This document shows positions 34,119-42,819 of a stretch of 64,000 bases of DNA, in pieces. The position numbers and the translations under genes were made by a program. The notes below the pieces were generated by a model, which had not been told where the DNA came from, did no database searches, and saw nothing but the letters and a program-made list of their open reading frames with translations. Source of the DNA: an uncultured Collinsella sp. (GTDB taxonomy: Bacteria; Actinomycetota; Coriobacteriia; Coriobacteriales; Coriobacteriaceae); contig CAUFMB010000001.1 in assembly GCA_959026535.1 (NCBI GenBank), positions 1 to 64,000 on the forward strand. The letters are read 5' to 3'. Positions within the stretch are counted from its first letter, which is position 1, and every line of letters begins with the position of its first letter.

Positions 34119-34829
34119 ATGGCGCAGCGCGAGCAACACGAACGGGTTAAACGTATGGACCGCTGGGCAGAAAAGCTGCTCGGCCATAAGGCGGTGGTCG
34201 TGGCGATCCTGGTTGTCATTGCCGCCGCGAGTGGCTTAGCGATGGCAAGTTTTAATAGCCGCTTTAGTGGCGTGTCGTTTGAGCGTAGTGATGAGGCGAG
34301 CGCTTCGGATGCGCGCGGGTCCGGGGATGCGTCTCCTGATGATGCCGATGAGTCGTCTGCCAAGAGTCCCTCTGCCGCCGAGGTGTACGTCGATGTGGAT
34401 GGCGCCGTTGTGAGGCCTGGCGTGTATCGGCTCAAAGAAGGAGCACGGGTGTCCCAAGCGATCGATGCCGCCGGAGGGCTTACGGCCGAGGCGGATGTGA
34501 CAGGGCTTAATCGTGCGTCCAAGATCACAGATGGCCAAAAGATCTATGTTCCGACGGTGGGGGAGCAACAAGCGGCCGCGGCGGTCGGCGGGGCCGAAAG
34601 TGGTGCTGCCACGACCCTTGGCGCGGGGTCTTCGTCGGGGCTCGTGAACATCAATACGGCAAGTGCGGCGGAGCTGCAGACGCTCTCGGGCATTGGGCCT
34701 TCTATGGCTCAGTCGATTATCGATGAGCGGACAAAGAACGGTGCTTTTGCCTCAGTCGACGACCTGATGCGCGTCTCGGGAATCGGTGAGAAGAAGTTCG
34801 CCAAAATCAAAGATTGCATCTGCGTATGA
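34119..34829 (+). CDS. comEA: ComEA-like competence DNA receptor
   Basis: Membrane-anchored double-stranded DNA receptor for transformation. The 236-residue product has one membrane segment near 23-42 (AVVVAILVVIAAASGLAMA), a charged linker, an SLBB domain (VYVDVDGAVVRPGVYRLKEG, to about 150), and a C-terminal helix-hairpin-helix pair (VNINTASAAELQTLSGIG and LMRVSGIGEKKFAKI). ATG 34119 lies after GGGAGG. ATGA overlap with comEC. No terminator separates it from the box at 34023. Confidence 0.94.
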   Translation: MAQREQHERVKRMDRWAEKLLGHKAVVVAILVVIAAASGLAMASFNSRFSGVSFERSDEASASDARGSGDASPDDADESSAKSPSAAEVYVDVDGAVVRPGVYRLKEGARVSQAIDAAGGLTAEADVTGLNRASKITDGQKIYVPTVGEQQAAAAVGGAESGAATTLGAGSSSGLVNINTASAAELQTLSGIGPSMAQSIIDERTKNGAFASVDDLMRVSGIGEKKFAKIKDCICV

Positions 34830-37129
34830 GTGCGTCCGAGCGCGAGCATGTGATGCCACCTCGACCATTGATGCCGTGGACGATGGCACTTTGTGCCGGC
34901 TTGTGTGTGAGCTGTGGCTTGGTACTAAACATGGCGGCCGATTTGCTGCTGGGTGAGCGTGCAGTGCCCGTCACGTTGCTTGTGGCCATTCCCGTTGCGG
35001 CTGCGGCTTGCATCGTATTGGCTCGGTCCTGTATGCGCCTTGTGCGGTGGAGACGATGGCTCTTTGCCGCGGCCCTTGGCTTCGTGGCGGGGGCGGTCGT
35101 GTCCGCTGGTTGGGCGATCGGGGCGCTGCGTGCTTCGAGGGCACTGGATAATCGGGCTGCGAGCAGTCTCGCGTTTGTTGTGCACGGCGACCCGTCCATC
35201 AATGACGGTGCGTACTCCTATACCTGCGATGCGTATGCGGGCGAAAAGCGTTTGGGTCAAGTGCGGCTGTCGTGTGATCGCGAGTTCGGCGCCGGTTCGC
35301 ATGTTCGTGCTATCGGTCGAATTTCGCGCTTTGAGAACGATGTGTATGGGCGCTCGCGTGTGCTTCGAGGCGAGCTTCGAAAAGTGAAGGTCATCCGGTT
35401 GGTGTCGGTCGATGAGGGCTCTCCGGGGCCGCTGCTTCGACTGCGAAATGGGCTGCTTGCGTCCATCGCGCCTGCGACCGACCCGGCGCGTTCGCTCATA
35501 GCCGGTGTCGTCTGCGGTCGTTCGGCCGAGCTGCGCGCCCAGCCGGCGGGCGACTGGTTTTCGGTGACGGGAACGGCGCATCTTATTGCCGTCTCGGGCA
35601 GCCATTTGGCTATTGTGGGGTTTGTAAGCGAGTGCGTATTACAAAAGACTCGGTGTTCACGCGGTCTTCAACGGGCGATATTGGCGATAACGCTTGTGGG
35701 TTACGCTGCCTTTACGGGCGCGTCTCCCTCTGCAGTGCGCGCGTGCTGCATGGTGTTCGCGACGCTTGTCGTAAACGGCGCGGGGCGTCGCCGGCACGGC
35801 CATTCGGCACTCTTCGTAACTATGTCCATCTTTGTGCTACTGCGGCCGACGGTGCTGTTCGAGATGGGCTTTCAGCTTTCATGTGCCAGCGTCTTTGCCA
35901 TTCTGTGCTTTTGCCCCTATGTGACCTACGCTTTGGGTGAGCTGGGTGTGCCATCGGGCGTTGCCAGCATGCTTTCGGTTACGCTGTGCTCGCAACTGGC
36001 GACACTTCCCATCACCATTCCTGCCTTTGGTGCGTTCTCGCTCATTGCTCCGCTGGCGAATGCGGTCATCGGTCCGGTGGTGAGTCTGCTGCTCACTGTG
36101 TCGATCGTGCTGGTTCCCTTTTCGCTCGTGGAGCCGTTGCAAGCTTGGGCACTCGTTGTGCCCATGATTGCCGCCCGTTGCGCACTGTTCTTTGAGCAGC
36201 TGTTTGCCGCCGTGCCGGGTGCATCCGTGAGCGTGCCGCCCGATAGCATGTGGATTTATCTAGTGCCGTGTTTTCTTGCGGTTCTGCTGGTCTGGTGGCC
36301 GCGTCCCCGTGCACGTCCTGTGGCGGTGGGGCTGCTGTGTTTGATGCTTGCAGCGGCCGTTCCGTATGTCTATTGGGATCGATTCGCTCCGCCTTCGGTG
36401 ACGGTGCTCGATGTGGGGCAGGCCGATGCGATTCTGGTTCGTCAGGGTGGCGCCGTGGCGCTCGTGGACTGTGGGCTCGATGAGCGCGTGGTGTCGGCGT
36501 TGGTTCGCAATAACGTCCACCATATCGACGCCGTCTTCGTGACACATTGGGACGAAGACCATTGGGGTGGTCTTCCCGATGTGCTCGATCAGTTTTCGGT
36601 TGGAACCATTGTGGTCGCGGCCGATGCGCTTGACGGCGCGCCTGCTGAGGTCCTGAATCGCCCCGGCGTAACGTATCGGCAGGTGGCTTGCGGAGACACG
36701 GTCGATATCGGCGCGTTTCGGACACGTGTGATGTGGCCGTTTGACACGGTGGATGGCGAGGGCAATGAGGACTCGCTTGTCTTGCTGCTCTCCTATGCTC
36801 AGGAAGGCAAGAGCCTGCGCGTGCTCCTCACTGGTGATGCCGAGCTCGATCAAGAGCGCGAGTTTGTACAGGAGGTGGGTGATATCGATGTGCTCAAGCT
36901 AGGGCATCACGGCTCAAAAGTTTCAGTCGACACAGCCCTGCTGGGCACGCTTAAGCCCGAGCTCTCTATCGCGAGTGCCGGCGAGGGGAATCGTTACGGT
37001 CATCCGTCGGATGCCTGCATCGATGCCGTTAAGGAAGCGGATGGTGCGTTCGCATGCACCATCGAACACGGCGACATTACCGTCACGCCGACTGCAAAGG
37101 GCTTTGCGATGCGATGCCAGCGACCGTGA
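34826..37129 (+). CDS. comEC: ComEC/Rec2 DNA uptake channel
   Basis: Polytopic protein that takes single-stranded DNA across the membrane. The 767-residue product has N-terminal membrane segments (about 10-100), an extracellular OB-like part (about 115-210), the Competence domain with ISGSH-like AVSGSHLAIVG, further membrane segments, and a C-terminal metallo-beta-lactamase-type domain with THWDEDHWGG (His574, Asp576, Asp578, His579) and LKLGHHGSKVS. Full length. Overlaps comEA and precedes holA, an order seen in many Gram-positive genomes. Confidence 0.95.
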   Translation: MSASEREHVMPPRPLMPWTMALCAGLCVSCGLVLNMAADLLLGERAVPVTLLVAIPVAAAACIVLARSCMRLVRWRRWLFAAALGFVAGAVVSAGWAIGALRASRALDNRAASSLAFVVHGDPSINDGAYSYTCDAYAGEKRLGQVRLSCDREFGAGSHVRAIGRISRFENDVYGRSRVLRGELRKVKVIRLVSVDEGSPGPLLRLRNGLLASIAPATDPARSLIAGVVCGRSAELRAQPAGDWFSVTGTAHLIAVSGSHLAIVGFVSECVLQKTRCSRGLQRAILAITLVGYAAFTGASPSAVRACCMVFATLVVNGAGRRRHGHSALFVTMSIFVLLRPTVLFEMGFQLSCASVFAILCFCPYVTYALGELGVPSGVASMLSVTLCSQLATLPITIPAFGAFSLIAPLANAVIGPVVSLLLTVSIVLVPFSLVEPLQAWALVVPMIAARCALFFEQLFAAVPGASVSVPPDSMWIYLVPCFLAVLLVWWPRPRARPVAVGLLCLMLAAAVPYVYWDRFAPPSVTVLDVGQADAILVRQGGAVALVDCGLDERVVSALVRNNVHHIDAVFVTHWDEDHWGGLPDVLDQFSVGTIVVAADALDGAPAEVLNRPGVTYRQVACGDTVDIGAFRTRVMWPFDTVDGEGNEDSLVLLLSYAQEGKSLRVLLTGDAELDQEREFVQEVGDIDVLKLGHHGSKVSVDTALLGTLKPELSIASAGEGNRYGHPSDACIDAVKEADGAFACTIEHGDITVTPTAKGFAMRCQRP

Positions 37130-37207
37130 TGCTGCCGTTGGCGCAGGAACAACCCCTGGGCTAAAATGGCACAGTACGAATTCGAGTGTCTGCGAGAGGG
37201 GAGCGCG

Positions 37208-38170
37208 ATGTCCGAAACCGGTCTGCTGCCGGCATATCTGATCGTCGGTACCGATGGGGTCAAGCGCGACCACGCCGTCTCGCGTATGAAAGCTCGCTTG
37301 GAAAAGTCGGGTATGGTTGAGTTCAATCTCGATGAACGCGACATGACGAAAGATCCCGATATCGAGTCGATCATCGGCTCGCTCAATACCTTTCCCATGG
37401 GTAGCGAGTTTCGCCTGGTGATCCTCGACGGCTGCTCCAAGCTCGCCAAGGCGGTCTCGGAACCGCTTGTCGAGTACCTCGCAAGTCCCAGCCCCACGAC
37501 GGTCTGTCTCATTATCGCCGACTCACTTGCCAAGAATACGCGCCTGTATAAGGCAATCGCCAAGATCGACAAGAAGGCTATCGTCGATTGCTCGGGTACC
37601 AAGCGCTGGGAACTGCCGCGCCGCGTCCAGCAGATGGCGACGCAGCACGGTAAGTCCATCTCGACGGCTGCTGCCGAGGAGCTCGTCTCGCGCTCTGGCG
37701 AAAACACGCGCATGCTCGATAACGACCTGGCAAAGCTCGCCCAGATGGTCGAGGCGCCCCAGATTGAGCTTGCCGACGTGGAGCGTTGGATCGTGCGTAC
37801 GGCTGAGGTTCAGCCCTGGGACTTCCTCAACGCCGTCTCGGCTCGCGATATGCGGCGTTCGCTCGAGCTCTTTAAGCTTCTGCCCTCCAAGAGCTATGTG
37901 TGGACCTACACGCTGCTATGCGGTCGTATCCGTGAGCTGATCGTCGCCAAGGCGCTCGATGGGCGTGGGCAGGGGCGTGAGCTCGCCGCGACGCTCAAGC
38001 TTCAGGCCTGGCAGGTCAAGAATCACCTTACCTGGGCACGTCGTTTTTCGATGGCAGAGCTCGTTGCCGCGCTCGAGGGTGCCGTCGATGTGGAGCTCGC
38101 TCTCAAGGGTTCGGCCGATTCGGAGACCGCGCTTTTGCTCTGGATTACGAACATCTTGAGAAAATCGTGA
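37208..38170 (+). CDS. holA: DNA polymerase III subunit delta
   Basis: Clamp-loader subunit that opens the beta clamp. The 320-residue product has PAYLIVGTDGVKRDHAVSRM at the N-terminus, NTFPMGSEFRLVILDG, and GENTRMLDNDLAKLAQM. ATG 37208 follows GAGGGGAG; the frame is open for another 42 bases upstream without a ribosome site. The order comEC-holA-rpsT-lepA is widely conserved, which supports the call. Confidence 0.9.
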   Translation: MSETGLLPAYLIVGTDGVKRDHAVSRMKARLEKSGMVEFNLDERDMTKDPDIESIIGSLNTFPMGSEFRLVILDGCSKLAKAVSEPLVEYLASPSPTTVCLIIADSLAKNTRLYKAIAKIDKKAIVDCSGTKRWELPRRVQQMATQHGKSISTAAAEELVSRSGENTRMLDNDLAKLAQMVEAPQIELADVERWIVRTAEVQPWDFLNAVSARDMRRSLELFKLLPSKSYVWTYTLLCGRIRELIVAKALDGRGQGRELAATLKLQAWQVKNHLTWARRFSMAELVAALEGAVDVELALKGSADSETALLLWITNILRKS

Positions 38171-38219
38171 TGATACCTGCCTATTTGACAAATTCGTTCT
38201 ATCCCTTTGAGGGGTAGCG

Positions 38220-38228
38220 TGCTATAGT
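38220..38228 (+). promoter_or_regulatory. Extended -10 promoter of rpsT
   Basis: TGCTATAGT, identical to the rpmB promoter element. TTGACA at 38185-38190 is too far upstream (32 bp) to be its -35. Confidence 0.6.
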
Positions 38229-38303
38229 AGGCGCTTGCATGACCTCACCGTGTCTCAGAGGTGTCATACATTTTTTGCAAGGAACTCGAAAGGAACTCCA
38301 GAA

Positions 38304-38570
38304 GTGGCAAACATCAAGTCTCAGAAGAAGCGTATCCGCACCAATGAGGCAGCTCGCATGCGTAACAAGGCTGTCAAGTCCGAGCTCAAGACGCTGACCA
38401 AGCACGTCCAGTCCGCCGTCGCCGAGGGCGACGCCGAGAAGGCCCAGGCTGCCCTCAAGACCGTCACCAAGCGTCTCGACATGGCTGCCGCCAAGCATGT
38501 TATCCACAAGAACCAGGCTTCCAACCGCAAGTCCGGTCTTGCCAAGCTCGTGAACAGCATCAACGCCTAA
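38304..38570 (+). CDS. rpsT: 30S ribosomal protein S20
   Basis: Small-subunit 16S rRNA-binding protein. The 88-residue basic product starts MANIKSQKKRIRTNEAARMRN and ends NQASNRKSGLAKLVN, as in S20. The start is GTG at 38304 nine bases after AAAGGA; the longer open frame has no ribosome site. Confidence 0.96.
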   Translation: MANIKSQKKRIRTNEAARMRNKAVKSELKTLTKHVQSAVAEGDAEKAQAALKTVTKRLDMAAAKHVIHKNQASNRKSGLAKLVNSINA

Positions 38571-38606
38571 GTTGTAAATTTCACACCACACAGATTACGC
38601 GCATAA

Positions 38607-38641
38607 ATGGAGCCTGTTTTATGGAACAGGCTCCATTTTTT
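38607..38641 (+). terminator. Rho-independent terminator of rpsT
   Basis: ATGGAGCCTGTT (38607-38618) pairs perfectly with AACAGGCTCCAT (38625-38636), followed by five T. Confidence 0.93.
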
Positions 38642-38653
38642 GTACCGCTCGGG

Positions 38654-38659
38654 TAAGAT
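38654..38659 (+). promoter_or_regulatory. -10 box of a probably leaderless lepA mRNA
   Basis: TAAGAT ends only seven bases before the lepA ATG, which would put the transcript start at or next to the start codon. The 15 bases ending here match 42763-42777 upstream of the dnaJ-like gene at 13 positions. Confidence 0.5.
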
Positions 38660-38666
38660 AGTCCGC

Positions 38667-40478
38667 ATGAATACTTCAATTGACATTTCCCACATCCGCA
38701 ACTTCTCGATCGTTGCGCATATCGACCATGGCAAGTCCACGATCAGTGACCGCATCCTCGAGCTCACCCATACTGTCGATGAGCGCGACATGGAGTCGCA
38801 GCTGCTTGACACGATGGACATCGAGCGCGAGCGCGGCATCACGATCAAGTCCAATGCCGTCCGCGTGTCCTATGACGCCGACGACGGCGAGACGTATCAG
38901 TTCAACCTGATCGATACGCCGGGCCACGTTGACTTCACCTATGAGGTCTCGCGTTCGCTGGCCGCATGCGAGGGTGCGGTACTCGTCGTGGACGCCACTC
39001 AGGGCGTCGAGGCGCAGACCGTTTCCAATGCGACGCTCGCCATGAACGCCAACTTGGACATTGTTCCGGCCATCAACAAGATCGACCTTCCCTCGGCGCA
39101 CCCCGACGAGGTTAAGACCGAGATCGAAGACGATCTGGCCATTCCCGCAGATGATGCCGTGTGCGTGTCGGGCAAGACCGGCGAGGGCATCCACGATCTG
39201 CTGGAGTCCATCGTCTTTTTGATCTCGCCTCCCAAGGGCGATGCAAATGGCCCTCTCAAGGCACTTATTCTGGATTCGTACTTCGATGAGTACCGTGGCG
39301 TCGTCGCCACGGTGCGTATCTTTGACGGTTCCATCAAAAAGGGCGATACCCTGCGCATGATGCAGGCCAAGGGCGACTTCTTGGTCGATGGCGTGGGCGT
39401 CAAGCGTCCTGCCGAGACGCCGGTCGATGCTCTGACCGTCGGCGAGGTTGGCTATGTGGTCACGGGTCTGAAGGACCCCGAGGCTGTGCGCGTGGGCGAT
39501 ACCCTTACGTGGGCTTCGAACCCCTGCCCCGAGCCGCTACCGGGCTACCGCGAGGCCAAGCCCATGGTCTACACGGGTCTGTTCCCCATCGACAACAAGG
39601 ACTACGAGAACCTGCGCGACGCGCTCGATAAGCTGCACGTCAACGATCCGTCGTTGGTGTGGGAGCCTGAGACGTCGGTGGCGCTGGGCTTTGGCTTTCG
39701 CGTGGGCTTCCTGGGCCTGCTGCACATGGAGGTCGTCAAGGAGCGCCTGGAGCGCGAGTTCAATCTGGACCTGATCGCCACGAGCCCCTCGGTCGACTAC
39801 CACGTGTACAAGACCGATGGTGAGATGATCGATGTCCGCAGCCCGCAGGATCTGCCCGAGGCCACGCGCATCGAACGTATCGAAGAGCCCTACCTCAAGG
39901 CAAAGATCATCTGCCCGCCCGAGTATACGGGTGCCGTCATGCAGCTCGCTATCGAGCACCGTGGCGTCACGACCGATATGATCCACCTGACGAGCAAATC
40001 GGTCGAGATGCGTTTTGATATGCCGCTCGCCGAGCTCATCTTGGACTTCTTCGATCAGCTCAAGAGCCGCACCAAGGGTTACGCCTCGCTCGACTATGAG
40101 TTCAACGAATATCGTCCCTCCGAGCTCGTCAAGCTCGACATCCTGCTTTCGGGCGACGAGGTGGACGCTCTGTCGTTTATCGTACACAAGGATAAGGCTT
40201 ATGGCCTGGCCCGCGGCCTGTGCGACAAGCTCAAGGAGATCATCCCGCGGCAGCTGTTCGAGGTGCCTATCCAGGGCGCCATTGGCAACAAGATCATCGC
40301 CCGCTCCACCGTTAAGGCGCGCCGTAAGGATGTGCTGGCCAAGTGTTACGGCGGCGATATCTCGCGAAAGCGCAAGCTGCTCGAGAAGCAGAAAGAGGGC
40401 AAGAAGCGCATGAAGGCCATCGGCTCGGTCGAGGTCCCGCAGGAGGCCTTTATGGCGATTCTCAAGGTGGACGAGTAG
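38667..40478 (+). CDS. lepA: Elongation factor 4 (LepA)
   Basis: Ribosomal GTPase that back-translocates or helps initiation. The 603-residue product has the G-domain AHIDHGKSTISDRI, DTPGHVDFTYEVSRS and NKIDLPSA, and the LepA-specific C-terminal domain (ARRKDVLAKCYGGDISRKRKL). ATG 38667 is preferred; an in-frame ATG at 38607 lies in the rpsT terminator. No ribosome site precedes it, in keeping with a leaderless message. Followed closely by dusB and hemW. Confidence 0.96.
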   Translation: MNTSIDISHIRNFSIVAHIDHGKSTISDRILELTHTVDERDMESQLLDTMDIERERGITIKSNAVRVSYDADDGETYQFNLIDTPGHVDFTYEVSRSLAACEGAVLVVDATQGVEAQTVSNATLAMNANLDIVPAINKIDLPSAHPDEVKTEIEDDLAIPADDAVCVSGKTGEGIHDLLESIVFLISPPKGDANGPLKALILDSYFDEYRGVVATVRIFDGSIKKGDTLRMMQAKGDFLVDGVGVKRPAETPVDALTVGEVGYVVTGLKDPEAVRVGDTLTWASNPCPEPLPGYREAKPMVYTGLFPIDNKDYENLRDALDKLHVNDPSLVWEPETSVALGFGFRVGFLGLLHMEVVKERLEREFNLDLIATSPSVDYHVYKTDGEMIDVRSPQDLPEATRIERIEEPYLKAKIICPPEYTGAVMQLAIEHRGVTTDMIHLTSKSVEMRFDMPLAELILDFFDQLKSRTKGYASLDYEFNEYRPSELVKLDILLSGDEVDALSFIVHKDKAYGLARGLCDKLKEIIPRQLFEVPIQGAIGNKIIARSTVKARRKDVLAKCYGGDISRKRKLLEKQKEGKKRMKAIGSVEVPQEAFMAILKVDE

Positions 40479-40482
40479 GTCC

Positions 40483-41526
40483 ATGGCGCTTTCTGAATAC
40501 AGCAATCGGCTGCTGGGCGCCTATGCCGAGCAGCCGTTCCTTATGGCTCCCATGGCGGGCGTAACCGACCCCGCCTATCGCATCATGTGTCGCCGCCGCG
40601 GCGCCAACTTTGCCTACAGCGAGATGGTGAGCGTTGCAGGCCTTGCCTATGCCAGCAACAAGACGTGGCGCCTGGTGCTGCCGGCCGACGAGGAACAGCA
40701 GATTTGCGTGCAGCTCTTTGGTTCCAAGCCCGATCAGTTTGCGAGTGCCGTCGCTGCCGTCGAGGAACGCGTGGGCGATCGCCTGTCATTGATTGATATC
40801 AACATGGCCTGTCCGGCTCGCAAGGTCGTTACCAAGGGCGAGGGCTCGGCGCTTATGCGCACGCCCGATCTGGCCGAGAAGATTGTCGAGGCAACGGTGG
40901 GCGCGGCGCATGTTCCCGTGACCGTGAAGATCCGCAAGGGTTTTTATGCCGAGGATCGCAACGCCGCAACGTTTGCCCAGATGCTCGAAGGGGCGGGCGC
41001 CTCTGCAGTTGCCGTGCACGGTCGTTGTGCCACGCAGCTCTATACGGGCCAGGCCGATTGGTCTGTCGTCGATGAGGTTGCCGACGCTGTCGAGATTCCC
41101 GTGATTGGTTCGGGCGATGTGTTCTCGGCCGAGGACGCTGCTGAGCGTCTGAGCGGCTCAGGTGCCAGTGCGGTGTTTATCGCGCGCGGCATCTATGGCA
41201 ATCCGTGGGTGTTCGGCGATGCCCGAGCCCTTGCATTCGATGGCATGCCGGTTCCTTCTCGCTCCTCGGTCGAGCGCCTGGAGGCTCTGCGTGAGCACCT
41301 GACGTTGACGCACGAGCTTCTGCCGCTTATGTCGCGCGCCCGTACGTATGCAAGCTGGTACTTAAAGGGCATGCCCCATGCCGCCGCCTGGCGCGCTCGG
41401 GTGGTGCGCTGCTCCACGTACGAGGAGTTTATGGCGCTGGTCGATGATATCGAGCGCGACGTGGTGGCCTGCGAGGCCGCGCTTGCCGCCGGTGAGTCGG
41501 TGCCCGCTCATCCGCTGGAGGCTTAA
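40483..41526 (+). CDS. dusB: tRNA-dihydrouridine synthase
   Basis: FMN enzyme reducing uridines in tRNA D-loops. The 347-residue product has MAPMAGVTDPAYR, INMACPARKVVTKGEGSALM with the catalytic Cys, VTVKIRKGF, AVHGRCATQLYTG and IARGIYGNPW. Assigned to DusB by general likeness; the exact uridine target is not readable. Four bases after lepA, two bases before hemW. Confidence 0.92.
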   Translation: MALSEYSNRLLGAYAEQPFLMAPMAGVTDPAYRIMCRRRGANFAYSEMVSVAGLAYASNKTWRLVLPADEEQQICVQLFGSKPDQFASAVAAVEERVGDRLSLIDINMACPARKVVTKGEGSALMRTPDLAEKIVEATVGAAHVPVTVKIRKGFYAEDRNAATFAQMLEGAGASAVAVHGRCATQLYTGQADWSVVDEVADAVEIPVIGSGDVFSAEDAAERLSGSGASAVFIARGIYGNPWVFGDARALAFDGMPVPSRSSVERLEALREHLTLTHELLPLMSRARTYASWYLKGMPHAAAWRARVVRCSTYEEFMALVDDIERDVVACEAALAAGESVPAHPLEA

Positions 41527-41528
41527 GA

Positions 41529-42761
41529 GTGGCCGTTACCGCGCTGTATGTGCACGTGCCGTTTTGCGCTCAAAAATGCCGCTATTGCGATTTTGACTCG
41601 CGCAGCTTCGCTCCGTGCGACCTGGGTGCTGCGCTCGATGCCTATTTTGAGCAGCTGTATGCACGCCTCGATGCCTTTGGAGACGCCGGGGCGCTTGCGC
41701 AGGTCCGCACCGTCTATGTTGGCGGCGGCACGCCGTCGCTGGCGGGGGAGCGTCTGGTAGAACTCGCCCGGCGTATCTCTGCGTGGTGTAAGCCCGTTGA
41801 GTTTACCTGCGAGGCTAATCCTGAGTCACTGACCTCCGAGCTTGCCACTGCGCTTGCCGAGGTTGGTGTCACGCGTGTCTCTCTGGGCGTCCAAACGCTC
41901 GATAACACCGAACTTGCGACCATCGGCCGTATTCACGATGCCGATCGGGCGCTTGAGGCTATCGCGACGGTGAAGGATGTTGGGCTCGATGCGTCGTGCG
42001 ACCTTATGTGTGGACTTCCCGGCCAGACCGCAACGAGTTGGAAGAGCACGCTCGATGACGTGCTGGCGGCGGCTCCGCACCATGTGTCGGTCTATCCGCT
42101 CACGCTCGAGGAGGGTACGCCGCTTTACCGCATGGCGTGCCGTGACGAGTCGCTCGAGCCCGATGAGGATTTCCAAGCTGCATGCATGGACGTTGCGCGC
42201 GAGCGGCTGTGTTCGGCGGGCTACCATCCGTATGAGGTGGCGAGCTACGCGCTCGATGGGCATGAATGCGCTCACAATATCGCCTACTGGACTGGTCGGG
42301 GCTATCTGGGTTTGGGCCGTTCTGCCGCGGGTATGCTCGATGCCGAGGATTTCGATCGCTTGGCTGGACTGTTTCCTGACGTTCCTGCACGCGGTGATGC
42401 ACACCGCGTGCGTCTGGTGCAACGTGATGATGGCGCGACGGCGTTTGAGGCCGAATATCTGTCGCAGCGCGAGGCTGCGGCCGAAGACATGATGCTCGCT
42501 TGCCGCATGACGCGCGGTGTTGCGTCCGATCTGTTGGTTCGCGCGGCTTGTGTCATCCCAACGGGCGAGCTGGCGGCGGCCTGCGACCGTGCGCTCGAGT
42601 TGGGCCTTGCCACCTGGGTGACCGATCGTGTTGAAGGACATGCGGGGCGCGTCACCTCAAAAGACGTTATCGCAGGTCGCGCCCGCGCCCGTTTAGCGCC
42701 GACCCACTTGGGCTGGCTCGATGGAAATATGCTGTTCGAGCTGTTTTGGGGTCTAGCCTAG
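41529..42761 (+). CDS. hemW: HemW-like radical SAM protein (coproporphyrinogen oxidase family)
   Basis: Radical SAM protein, thought to be a heme chaperone rather than a coproporphyrinogen oxidase. The 410-residue product has CAQKCRYCDF (Cys13, 17 and 20), VYVGGGTPS, VSLGVQTLDN and the HemN C-terminal region with ECAHNIAYWTGRGYLGLG. GTG 41529. The lepA-dusB-hemW order and the following dnaJ gene resemble the lepA-hemN-hrcA-grpE-dnaK-dnaJ region of Gram-positive bacteria, here without hrcA, grpE and dnaK. Confidence 0.93.
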   Translation: MAVTALYVHVPFCAQKCRYCDFDSRSFAPCDLGAALDAYFEQLYARLDAFGDAGALAQVRTVYVGGGTPSLAGERLVELARRISAWCKPVEFTCEANPESLTSELATALAEVGVTRVSLGVQTLDNTELATIGRIHDADRALEAIATVKDVGLDASCDLMCGLPGQTATSWKSTLDDVLAAAPHHVSVYPLTLEEGTPLYRMACRDESLEPDEDFQAACMDVARERLCSAGYHPYEVASYALDGHECAHNIAYWTGRGYLGLGRSAAGMLDAEDFDRLAGLFPDVPARGDAHRVRLVQRDDGATAFEAEYLSQREAAAEDMMLACRMTRGVASDLLVRAACVIPTGELAAACDRALELGLATWVTDRVEGHAGRVTSKDVIAGRARARLAPTHLGWLDGNMLFELFWGLA

Positions 42762-42771
42762 GCCGCTCGGG

Positions 42772-42777
42772 TAGAAT
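42772..42777 (+). promoter_or_regulatory. -10 box upstream of the dnaJ-like gene
   Basis: TAGAAT in the context CCGCTCGGGTAGAAT (42763-42777), nearly the same as the lepA promoter sequence at 38645-38659. Confidence 0.5.
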
Positions 42778-42819
42778 TACCGCAATATATACGCTGCTGT
42801 GAGCAGGAGGTTGCCGCGC

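Noticed and set aside
38185..38228. TTGACA at 38185 as the -35 of rpsT
   Set aside because: It is 32 bp from the TATAGT box, far beyond a workable spacer.
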